64,000 nt of DNA from Coturnix japonica (Eukaryota; Chordata; Aves; Galliformes; Phasianidae), in contig NC_029521.1 in assembly GCF_001577835.2 (NCBI RefSeq), positions 20,366,470 through 20,430,469 on the forward strand. Reading direction: 5' to 3'. Below are positions 1-9,082 of the stretch, one piece after another (within the stretch, counting starts at the first letter, position 1; every line of letters starts with the position of its first letter). A program made the position numbers and the translations under genes. The notes beneath the pieces are model-generated. The model ran no database searches. It had not been told where the DNA came from and was given only the letters and a program-made list of their open reading frames with translations.

Positions 1-469
1 GGGGGTAAGGACCTGGCTGTGCACGTCCCACTGCACATTCACACCTTGGCCTATGCCCATTGCTGAGGGTGTGGGCTGTGAATGACTGTGTTAGCTCAGA
101 GATGGGGAATGGCCGTGCAGCTGCTTCTGAATCATTTGGGTTTTTAATGAGCGTGGGGCAGGGAGTGGAGCTCTCGCTCCAGTGCCCCCCACGGGAGCCC
201 CCAGCCTGGTCACTGGGCAAGCCTTATTGCTCACCCAGCACCCATTTGCTTCATCAAATGTATCCCTGCTCCTCACCAAACCTCTCTGAGATGCTTCACT
301 GAGGACGTTGGGCCGGCTGTGTGCTTCTCAGGGCTGCTGGTTGGAGGATGCGTCTGCATGGGGACTTGGCTGCTTGTCTCTGTGTCTGCGCTGGTGCTCA
401 TCCCCTCCTAGGCAGGCGTCCAGAGTTTGTGGCCCACCTTGCAGGCTTGTCTGTGGCACCACAGCAGTG

Positions 470-600
470 GGGAGACATTCAAGCTGGACAGGGCTCTGAG
501 CACCTGATGGAGCTGTAGGAGTTGCTGTTCATTGCAGGGGAGTTGGACCAGATGGCCTTTAAGGGTCCTTTCCAACTCAAACGATCCTAAGATTCTGTGA
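470..600 (+). repeat. CR1 LINE 3' end fragment
   Basis: The stretch reads as the typical chicken CR1 tail: a 'gagacattcaagctggacag' opening, a 'ctctgagcacctgatggagc' segment, a block like GTTGGACCAGATGGCCTTTA, then TCCTTTCCAACTCAAACGAT and the terminal octamer-like GATTCTGTGA. It is heavily 5' truncated, as most CR1 copies are, and has no coding potential. Confidence 0.9.
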
Positions 601-2151
601 GAACCTTCAGGCCTCATGAGCCCGCAGACCCATGTGCCCTATTTTCCCCTATCCTGGACACGGTGCTGCTGGGTGGAGTGCTGGGCTTCAGCTTGTGGGT
701 GAGCTGGGGTCACTGCTGGCACCAGGGCAGCCCCCACTCTCAGCAGGCAATCCTGTGCAAGTGCCCTCCTTCAGATCCCATATTGTGCCTTAATTCTCCC
801 TTCAAGCGACGCTGTGAGGGCAGATGAGCTGTCGAGCACCCGGGAATCCCTCTCAGTGCATCTGTCCCCATGGATAAAAGCAGGCTTGCCCAGAAGCCAG
901 ACTGCATCCAAAACAAGCTCTATATGCGCGTTTGCCAGTGGGGTTCACATCCTGAGATGTTAAAGCCGAATTTAGGTCTCTGGGACCAGTTTTTAACAAG
1001 CTCTGTAGCAACCTACTATTTTTGTACCATTTTTTTTTCTCTGCTGTGCGGTGCCTGCTTGTCCTCCTTTTAAAAATAACAAAACAAAGCAAAACAAACC
1101 AGCTTGTGTTCCACACGAGTCCAACATTTCAAGCAGAGAAGAAGATGGCGCGGGCTGCAGGCCTGCCCCTAGGGCTCCCCTAAAGCTGTGGGCAAACCCC
1201 AGCACTGCTGATGGGCCCCATGGCCATGAAGGGAGCGCAGCCCCTCGTGGGCTCAGCGGCCTTGGGCTGAGCTGGGCACGTGAGGCCTACTGCGGCCTAC
1301 AAGCACCCGCTGCTGTTGTTTATACTCCAGCCGTAATGCTGCTTCTTCTGTCTTTTAATAAAAAAAGAGGAAGACAGAGGAAAAGAAACAGCCTCTCAAA
1401 GCAGGAGGAAAATTCCCTGCGATTGTTGTGTTTTGCAAACACTGCTCTTTTCTCTCAGCCTGTCCCTCCTCTCCCCGGCGAAGCTGGAGATCAAAATGGC
1501 TCCTTTGTTCCCGTCCCTGGGGCCCAACCGCAACGAAAGAGCAGCTCCGGAAATAGTGCAGCACGCACAGCGGGGCTGGGGGTGGGAGGAACCGCACCGC
1601 CACCATGGGTCCTACATCAGCACGGTGTGTTTGGGTGGGTGCTGCAGCCCCCTGCCCGCTCTGCTCTCTGCGCTGCCCCCCGAGGTGGTGGGGGCTTCGT
1701 GCCTCACCCCGACCCCATAGGGGATTCCAGCCCTTCACCCTTGCTGGGCACAGCAGTGTTTCCCTATAGCGGTGCATGGTGTGGGCCTTGCTGGTCCGTG
1801 AGGTGCTTTGCATTTCACAGTGTTTCTGCACAGCTTCCCGGGGGGACCCGGCGACACGTCGGGACCTTGGAGATGGCCTTTATTCCCCACCCCACTCCCT
1901 GCTTTCTTTTGGTTTTTTTGTTGTTTTTTGTTGTGTTTTTTTGTTTTGTTTTTTGTTTTTTGTTTTTTTTTTTAAATAAAAGACAAAACAGAAAGCTAAA
2001 CTAGCAGAGGTTTTAAAATATTTTATATTAGTTTCTAATGTAAATTCTTACATGGTTATTTCAGTGCCGGGTACGTTTCGCCTGCACGTGACTTTTGTAA
2101 TATTTTTGTGGATCACTAAACGTTTTTTCTCCTCCCTTGTATCCTAAGTGC

Positions 2152-2157
2152 ATTAAA
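2152..2157 (+). promoter_or_regulatory. Candidate poly(A) signal ATTAAA of the upstream gene
   Basis: ATTAAA is followed about 20-45 bases later by a TG/T-rich stretch, as at real cleavage sites. A canonical AATAAA at 1975-1980 is an alternative. Assignment to SUFU is by synteny only. Confidence 0.35.
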
Positions 2158-3394
2158 GGTATTTGCGTACTTCTCCGTGTCCTTCTCTGTGGGTGCTGGG
2201 ATGAGATAGTGCTGTGCTAACGGTGCGATGAGTTCCCAGTAACACTGAACGGTTTTGCTGTCATCTTCTTTATGCTCCTCCGTAATAAATTCCTTTAAGG
2301 CCAGAGAGGGGAAGGGTGGAAGCTGAAGGTGGGGGAGGGAAGGGATGTGCAAGGAGCTGGGTGGGTTTTGTTGCTGTTCATCCAGGGACATTGTCTTGGC
2401 CATGCCTGCGTCAGATAGAAGCAATGAGCGAATGGCTGCGGCCGGTTCCCTTGCCCCAAACCCCATGTGCCATCTGCCTCAAAGTGCTGCCCAGCAAGGA
2501 CAGCACTGGGAACCTCCCCTCTGGCACCCAGTTAATCATTGCAATGCATCAAGGCTGCGTGGGAGATAAGCAGAGCAGCGGGGGAGCTCTGGACCCCACA
2601 GCACCGGGATCAGAGAGAACCTGCACTGTCCCTTTTCAAGGCACATCCCAACCGGTGCCGTGCATGGCCCTGGGGTGCTGCTCCTGCCTGCAGCCCTGGC
2701 CCGGCCCCGTGCCCCGCCGCACTGTGCTGCCCAGCCTAAAGCACCTTCAGGCGGTGAATTTAATTAAGGTTTGTGAAAAGCGGTGTCTGGGAGCCCCTCC
2801 TGGATCTGCGGCTCTGAACTTCATTAGGAGCGGTTTGTTGCTAATAACGCCGGCAGCTCCTCTAATTAATAATGGAAGGGCTGTGAGCAGATGCCAAGCC
2901 AAGAGAGGGAAGGGATTTGTTTGTTTATTTCTCTCTCTCTTTTTTCCCTCCTTCCACAGTGTGCAGGGAGGGCTGGGGCTGTTTCCCATCCCAAAAGTGA
3001 ATGGCAGCACCAGGGACCTGGACAGGCGGGAGGATGCAGAACAGGGAATGGGGTCCCCATGGCAGGGGGCTCATGGTCGCAGTGCTGCTCCCTGCCCACC
3101 CCATTTCCCCATAGAGCCGATAGGGGTTCAGGCTCAGGGGCTGCGATGGGGCCTCCTGCAGGCTGCAGGCTGACAGCATTGCGAGGTGTCGGGAGCACCA
3201 CCAGCGGTGGGAATCCCATCATTGCCTTAAAAGGAGATTTCAGAGACTCTTATTTGAAATTGTTTCCTTGTTATTCAGCTTATTGAGAGTTTTATTGCAT
3301 TATTTGCAACATGACGTGAGGGGCTGTAGATGCGCTACCCGCAGAATTGACGGCTATGGCCGAGGATGTTTCCGTGGGTTTGGGGGCCAGAGGG

Positions 3395-3580
3395 ACCACT
3401 AAATCATCCCATCTGACCTCCTGTATGCGGAATTTCACCCAGTTCCTTGCATCGGGCCCAACAACTTGTGTTTTTGATTCAGGCACGCGTTCCAGCAAGA
3501 CATCCTGTCTTCATTTGGTGACTTCAAGCGATGAAGAATCCACCACTCACTTCCCCTCATTGTTTGTCCTAGTGGTAAAA
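3395..3580 (-). repeat. Old CR1-family LINE fragment, reverse orientation
   Basis: Read on +, the segment has 'catcccatctgacctcctgt', a 'ttcacccagttccttgcatc' block, 'acttgtgtttttgattcagg' and 'gacttcaagcgatgaagaat' followed by 'ccaccactcacttcccc'. This is the antisense of the 3' part of an ancient archosaur/turtle CR1 family, whose sense tail reads GGAGGTCAGACTAGATGA. Another copy with that tail lies at 32040-32125 on +. Divergence is high, so the insertion is old. Confidence 0.65.
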
Positions 3581-5019
3581 ACACACGAGGAACAAAACCC
3601 CACTGCCGACTTATTCTGGATTTGGATGTGTCTGGCTCACACCAAAGCAGGGTCGTTCCATCCCTTTTCATCATCACAGAGTGACAAGGATGAGGGGACA
3701 CCACGGCGCCCGCATCGCCCTGGGCTGCCCACGTGTAGATGTGCAGCTGAGCAGCAGTGAAGCCCGGCACCATGTTGGTTTTACCACTGATGGGCAGCTC
3801 AAGAGTTAACCAACTTCCCCCAGATGTGACCAACATGTCAAGACACGAGAAGTACGTGGTGTGGATGTTTATAAGTACATCGACAGAAGGCATTCATAAA
3901 AGGTTATAAACCGTGGTAATAAGCAACCCATCAACTTGTTTGGACTCTAACACTTGATTAACCATTTATTAAAACGCGCAGTAATCATTTATAAGCCGTA
4001 AGTGGGACCAAATGCAGTGTATGACTCTCTAAGTGTTCATGGATGCCTCTGCAGTTCCCTTTATGCTGTACTGCTGCCCAAGGCGCTCCATCCCCACTGC
4101 CCCCTCTGTGTAAGAGCTCCCAGGCATCCCTGTCCCCATCATGCACAGGATGGGACCCTAGGAATGGTGGCAGCAGGGGGCCCAGTTTGGGGACTGGAGC
4201 TCTAGGTGAGGAGCAGAGTCCTGACCCAGTGATGCAGTGATGGAACTCAGGCACCACAACAGCTTCTCAAAGGACCCTCCTCGTTTTTTGCCTCCCGCTG
4301 CCCTCGGAGCAGCCATGTTTTCCTTCTCAGTGTCCTAACGAGACCTAAACCCATAATTGCTCCCATTACACAACCGGGATTGACATTTTATTAGCAATGC
4401 TTCCTGACCCAATTTACGCTGATACCGTCGTGCACTTCCCATGTCTGTGGGCAAACAAAACCCTTTGGCTTTCTAGCACTGCAGATGTAAGGGCTGCGGG
4501 CGAGCACCTGCCCCTTTCCTGCCTCAATTTCCCTGCACCAAGCAGGACCATGGGTTTGCAGGGCTGCAGATGCTGCCTGCAGCCCTAGGAACAACACATG
4601 GCTGTTCAAAGGCAGCTCAGTGACGGCCCGGCGGGGGGCTTTTTAGCATGCGTGTGGTGCCGGGTCATTTGGCTGTAGCCTGCTTTAATTGCACGGAGCA
4701 TGCAGAAAGGGAAAAAGGAAGGATGAGAATTGCTTGGGAGCAAAGATTGCAGAGGGTTTGGGTGAGATTGTGCCCTGCTCCTGCTGTCCTGCCATCCCTT
4801 GTGCTGCAGACATGGAGGTGTACAGGGAGGGATGATGGGGCCACGGTCCTGACCAACCCATGTCAGCCCCAGGGACGTGGCGCAGCCAGAGCCCCGGGCA
4901 GCCACCAGGGAACACAGAACTCAAATGAGCAGAGAGCTCCGATCTGGGGGCAGTGAGGAGGAGCCCGGCCTGGCCACCCGCCTCCCTTGCTCCCAGAAAA
5001 GAGGGAAAGAAAATCGTTC

Positions 5020-5125
5020 TTTTTTTATTGTTTGTTTGGGTTTTTTGTTGTTGTTGTTGGGTTGTTGTTTTTTTTTTCCTCTCTTTTTGGGTTTTTTTCT
5101 TTTTTCTTTTTGGAGGTTTGTGGTT
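5020..5125. repeat. T-rich low-complexity tract
   Basis: Runs of T with GTTGTT and GGGTTTTTT blocks. No element body is attached that I can recognise, so it is called low complexity rather than a retroposon tail. Confidence 0.7.
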
Positions 5126-6004
5126 TTGACGCAGTTTCCTGAAAATCCTGCCTCATCCTGCCAGGGGCTGAGCCATTCACATCATCCCAGGCCTCCGAGG
5201 TGGGGGAGAGCAGAGAAAGGCAGCGACGGAGAGAAAAAAGCCTTTGCCAAACTGGCCTGACCAGAATGTGACACAAGAGCAGGAAATGAGTCACTCTGCA
5301 GGGCAGCTGCTCCAGGCATTTCCATAGAAAGAAACCCCACCAGGCATGGGAGCCGTGCTGCCCCATTCCCAGCAACACCAGGCTTGGATAGGGCGGTGAG
5401 CATCACCCTGATGCCACATCCAGCAGTGTGATGGCTGCCCCGCATCTGGGGGGAGGTGGTTCAACACCTGGGGCCGCTGGGATCTGAGGGCTCCAGGCAG
5501 CTCCATGGCTGTAGTTAGGAAGTCCTGCTCTATCCCTGCCAACCAATTTGAAGTCATTTGTGACCTCCTGACCGGTGGGAAATGGGTTAACAGCAGCCAC
5601 GTGCTTTATTCCCCACGCATTTGGGGCCGGACGCAGCACATCCCGCACAACAGCTGCAGAACCATTTGGTGAGAGCTGTTGGGGGGCAGCTGGCTGCAGA
5701 GGGACCCCACGGGACAAATGGCCACTGCTGGCATTGGGAACACCTGGCCCCAACCTGACACAGTGCTGGGACCCCTCTCTGGAGCCCTACTACCCACGCA
5801 GCAGGGCACATGTGCCAGCTGGGCCCTGGTCTGCATTGATTGCTGGTGGGGATGTCCTGCACGTCACCAGGGGTGGGACTGGGGGTCACTGAGATGAGGG
5901 TGGTGCTGAGGATGTGCAGCTTGGTGCAAAGCAACAGGGGCAGCCTTCATTATGGGAGAACAAAAGGCCCCAGTGAGCTGCCCTTCCTTGAGGCAGCTGT
6001 TGCC

Positions 6005-6400
6005 CACACCTGCATCTCCGTGTGTATCTCTATCTGCATCTGTATCCCATCTCTATGTTATCTCCAGCCCCATGTCATTCCCATTCCATTCCCATCTCAT
6101 CATCGTCATCACCCCCACCCAAATCCCATTTCCATCTCCATCTCAACCCAAACACCATTCCCATGCCCACCTCTATTCCATCCCATCTGCATCCCCATCC
6201 CAGCACCATCCCCACTTGCCTCCCGTTTTCCATTCCCTTCTCACCTCCTTCCCCACTCCCATCTCATTCCCGTCTCCACCCGATTCCCACCTCATTCCCA
6301 ACCGAATACCCATTCCCGTGTCCACCTCCATCCCAACGCACCACGCCGACCCAATCCTCACCTCTATTCCCACCCCCCCCCACCCTCTCTCCCCGCACAC
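6005..6400. repeat. Degenerate pyrimidine-rich tandem repeat (CCCATTCC / CCATCTC type)
   Basis: About 390 bases are almost purely C, T and A on the + strand, built from imperfect copies of short units such as CCCATTCC, CCATCTC and CACCTC. The frames open on both strands here are artefacts of this composition. It ends at the edge of the CpG island. Confidence 0.8.
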
Positions 6401-7350
6401 CGCTCGTGGCCCCGCAGCTCCATCGCCGCTTTAAGGCAGCACCGCCCGCCGTCGGGGCGGACCGCGGTGACGCGTGTCGGGCCGTGCCGTATCTGGCCGT
6501 GCCGTTCCGTGCCGGCTCGCAGCGCAGCGCAGCGCGGGGCGGCTCCGAGGCGGTGGCGGCAGCGCCCGTCGGCCCCACCGGCAACTCAGCGGCTGCGGCT
6601 CCGGGGCGGGACGCGCCCGCCTCCCCCCGCCCCCGGTCGCTGTCTCCCCGCGGCCGCCGCCCCCATGGCCGCCCCTCCGGGCCCCCAGCGCCGGGGCTGA
6701 GCCGGCTCCGAGGCGCCGCCCCGCTCTCTCCCCCCGCCCCAACCCCGCAGCTCCCGGGGATCCGCTCCCCCCCCCTCCTCCCCCCGCCGGCCGCGGCCGC
6801 CTCCCGGGGGCGGCGGGAGGAAGGCCGGGCGTGGGGCCGCCGGGCAGCGCAAGATGGCAGGAGGCGGCGGGGGCGGCCGCGGGGGGCTGTGCTGAGCTGT
6901 GCTGTGCCGAGCTGAGCTGAGCTGTACCGAGCTGATCTGTGCCGAGCGGCCCCGACGGGACGCGGGGACACGGGGCCGGAGCCCGCAGCCCCCAGCGGGG
7001 CGGGGGCAGGGAGCGGCGGCGAGGCGACGTTCTTCCGACGGGAGGGGGCGGGGGGGGGTCGGCCTCTTTTTTTTCTTTTTCCTTTTTTTTTCCCTTTTTT
7101 TTTCCTCGTTTCCCTGCGCTGCGCTCCGCTCTCCAATAGGGCAGCGCAAAATGGCTGAGGGCTGACTCGCCCGGAACCGCACGCTCCGGCCCCGCTCCGC
7201 TCCGCGCAGCCCCCGGCCCCGCCGCGACCCCCGCCCGCTCTGCGCATTGTTCCGGGGCGGGGGGCGGTGGGGGGAGCAGGGCGGCCCCTCCGGGCTCGGT
7301 TATTTTTTTGTCGCCCCTCTCCGGAGAGGACGCGGCCCCCCCGTGAGAAC
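6400..7350. promoter_or_regulatory. CpG island upstream of TRIM8
   Basis: CpG dinucleotides are dense from about 6420 to 7350, with long C and G runs. Promoter-type motifs include an AAGATGGC YY1-like site at about 6851, a CCAAT box at 7133-7137, a second AAAATGGC at about 7148, a CCGGAA ETS site at 7171-7176 and GC boxes near 7255-7275. The cluster at 7133-7176 is the most promoter-like. It probably serves TRIM8, whose 5' exon lies downstream, but the transcription start cannot be fixed from sequence alone. Confidence 0.65.
6880..6946 (+). repeat. GAGCT / GTGCT pentamer cluster
   Basis: The run contains repeated GAGCT and TGTGCTG units, with about six GAGCT copies including a GAGCTGAGCTGAGCTG block, inside the CpG island. 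It is a short low-order tandem repeat. The resemblance to immunoglobulin switch-region pentamers is compositional only. Confidence 0.7.
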
Positions 7351-7499
7351 CCGGCAGGTTGATTCGGGGCTCTCCCCTCCCTCCCTTTACGAAACCCATT
7401 TTCTTTTTCATTCCTATTTATGAACGGAGGCAGCGCCTGAATGGTTGGCCTGTCCTCCGCTCGGCTCTCCCATTCACCACCTCACAATTCCGGAGCAGC

Positions 7500-7720
7500 C
7501 GAGAGGGTTTTTTTTCCCCTCGTTTCGTTCCTCTCTTGTCTTTTTTCCCCCCTATTCTTTTATTTCTCTTATTATCGCCGCAAACCTTTGGTGCTGCCGA
7601 GTTGATTCGTGGGGCTTTTTGGTGGGTTTTTTTTTTTGTGTGTGTTTTTTTTTTTTTTTCTACCGTCGTCATCGTCGCTGTTATTTTTTTTCCATTTCCC
7701 CGGTCTTCCTCCTTTTCCCG
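7500..7720. repeat. T-rich low-complexity stretch in the TRIM8 5' region
   Basis: Several runs of eight or more T with TTTTTCC blocks and a GTGTGTG stretch lie between the CpG island and the putative TRIM8 leader exon. If transcription starts in the island this would sit in the 5' UTR, otherwise in the promoter. Confidence 0.7.
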
Positions 7721-7839
7721 TTTTGGATCTTAACCCTTTGATCTGTTTCCTTTAAAAGACTCCGATTCCGAGCTCCCATCGCGGAGAAAGCCGGGATAAA
7801 GCCCGGAGGCAGCCCAGGCGCTCTGCTGTAGTCAGCTTT

Positions 7840-7876
7840 GGGGAGGGGGGTGGGGGGGGGGGGGGGCGGAGGAGGG
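7840..7876 (+). repeat. Long G-run, quadruplex-prone
   Basis: A nearly unbroken G tract (GGGGAGGGGGG, T, then about 16 G, followed by CGGAGGAGGG) lies about 140 bases upstream of the putative TRIM8 leader splice donor. It satisfies the simple four-run quadruplex rule on the + strand. Confidence 0.7.
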
Positions 7877-7900
7877 ACAGAAGTCCCTTTAAAATATTGA

Positions 7901-8015
7901 ATGTCGGCGGCGAACCCAAGGAACGAAAAATCGAACCCGGAGCGCTGAATTTCGGAGCTTTATGTGGAACGCGGAGCCCGGCGCTGGATTTTGTATGGAT
8001 TTCTTTCAACCTTCG
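7901..8015 (+). other. TRIM8: Putative TRIM8 5' leader exon (3' part), with donor at 8016
   Basis: A strong splice donor, CTTCG|GTAAGT, sits at 8015/8016. A good acceptor, CCCATTGCAG|GG, sits at 8433/8434, 79 bases before the TRIM8 start codon. This predicts a leader exon ending at 8015 and a 418-base leader intron. The 5' end of the exon is unknown; the start given here is only the first upstream ATG. Two short upstream reading frames fall in it: 7901-7948 (15 codons plus stop), and one beginning at 7962 that would cross the splice and stop at 8472 (30 codons plus stop). The exon is inferred from splice signals; no transcript was seen. Confidence 0.5.
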
Positions 8016-8512
8016 GTAAGTTTCGATTCACCCCGTTTGCTGAAAGGAAACCCGCTGCTGCTTTGGGTCAGGCTTTGGGGCTGTAAATCCTGCGCTGTGG
8101 CATTGCTGGGTCGTTGGGTTTGTTTTGTTGGTTGGTTGGGGCTTTTTTTTTTAACTGTTTGTGTTGCGTTTTTAACCAGACGCCACAGATACGGCCCCGG
8201 CCCCGCAGGCGTTGGGGCCGGCTTGGATCGGGTCCTGGTCCCTGACCTGCTGGTCGGCACCCAGCCCGTGGTGGGAGCTTGGAGCTGGATGAGCTCTGGG
8301 CTCACCCCCCCCCCAATCCAAGCCATTCTGTAGCGTTTCCTTGCTCCAGATTCCTCGAGTGCTGCCCCGTGGCTCTGAGCTCCGTGGGGCGGAGGGGCAG
8401 CCCGGCCGTTCACCCCATCGCTTCCCATTGCAGGGCAACGCCACCCCAGTGCCCGTCCGTAGACCCAACTGAGCCGTTTGGTGGGGAGAGCCGCCAGCGA
8501 GCGCCGGCAGCG

Positions 8513-9082
8513 ATGGCCGAGAACTGGAAGAACTGTTTCGAGGAGGAGCTCATCTGCCCCATCTGCCTGCACGTCTTTGTGGAGCCCGTCCAGCTCCCCT
8601 GCAAGCACAACTTCTGCCGGGGCTGCATCGGTGAGGCGTGGGCCAAGGAGACGGGTTTGGTGCGCTGTCCGGAGTGCAACCAGGCGTACAACCAGAAACC
8701 CAACCTGGAGAAGAACCTGAAGCTCACCAACATCGTGGAGAAGTTCAACTCGCTCAACCTGGAGAAGCCTCCCTCCGTCTTGCACTGCGTCTTCTGCCGC
8801 CGGGGCCCCCCGCTGCCCGCCCAGAAGATCTGCTTGAGGTGCGAGGCCCCGTGCTGCCAGTCCCACGTCCAGACCCACCTGCAGCAGCCCTCCACGGCCC
8901 GTGGGCACCTCCTGGTGGAGGCGGACGACGTTCGGGCCTGGAGCTGCCCCCAGCACAACGCCTACCGCCTGTACCACTGCGAGGCCGAGCAGGTGGCCGT
9001 CTGCCAGTTCTGCTGCTACTACAGCGGGGCCCACCAGGGACACTCGGTGTGTGACGTGGAGATCCGGCGCAATGAGATCAGG
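8513..9082 (+). CDS. TRIM8: TRIM8 coding exon 1 (residues 1-190)
   Basis: Encodes the whole RING and both B-boxes in one exon and ends in phase 0 at AATGAGATCAGG|GTGAGT. The exon itself probably starts at 8434, after a CAG acceptor. The antisense strand is also open here for 367 codons, a consequence of high GC content rather than a gene. Confidence 0.96.

Larger units (their letters stand above)
1..2175 (+). other. Possible 3' untranslated end of the upstream gene (SUFU by synteny)
   Basis: No coding exon is recognisable here. The stretch ends in features of a transcript terminus on the + strand: a T-rich tract (about 1908-1973), an AATAAA at 1975-1980, AT-rich non-repetitive DNA at 2000-2150, an ATTAAA at 2152-2157, and a GT-rich stretch at about 2172-2200 that could be the downstream element of a cleavage site. 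In the human and other amniote maps SUFU lies just upstream of TRIM8 on the same strand with a long 3' UTR, so this is the natural candidate. The gene name rests on synteny, not on any protein match in the window. A CR1 fragment (470-600) lies inside it. Confidence 0.35.
2176..6000. other. Intergenic DNA upstream of TRIM8
   Basis: No gene was recognised. The open frames on both strands have no family match I know and no splice-consistent structure. The stretch holds AT-rich islands with homeodomain-type TAAT cores (2750-2900), other unique-looking AT-rich islands (3220-3310 and 3850-4000), an old CR1 on the - strand (3395-3580), and a T-rich tract at about 5020-5125. The remainder is G/C-rich unique DNA without visible structure. 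Confidence 0.6.

Noticed and set aside
1051-2004. 317-codon + strand open frame
   Set aside because: It runs through a T-rich tract (poly-Phe end) and a poly(A) signal, has no family similarity and no good start; better explained as UTR or intergenic DNA.
4160-4185. GCAGCAGGGGGC considered as a CTCF site
   Set aside because: Only the core matches. Such cores are frequent in GC-rich avian DNA, and no occupancy or conservation can be judged here.
6264-7411. Two long - strand frames (327 and 326 codons) over the CpG island
   Set aside because: The peptides are Pro/Arg/Gly/Ala-rich low complexity from GC-rich DNA. No conserved motif; both cover promoter-like sequence.
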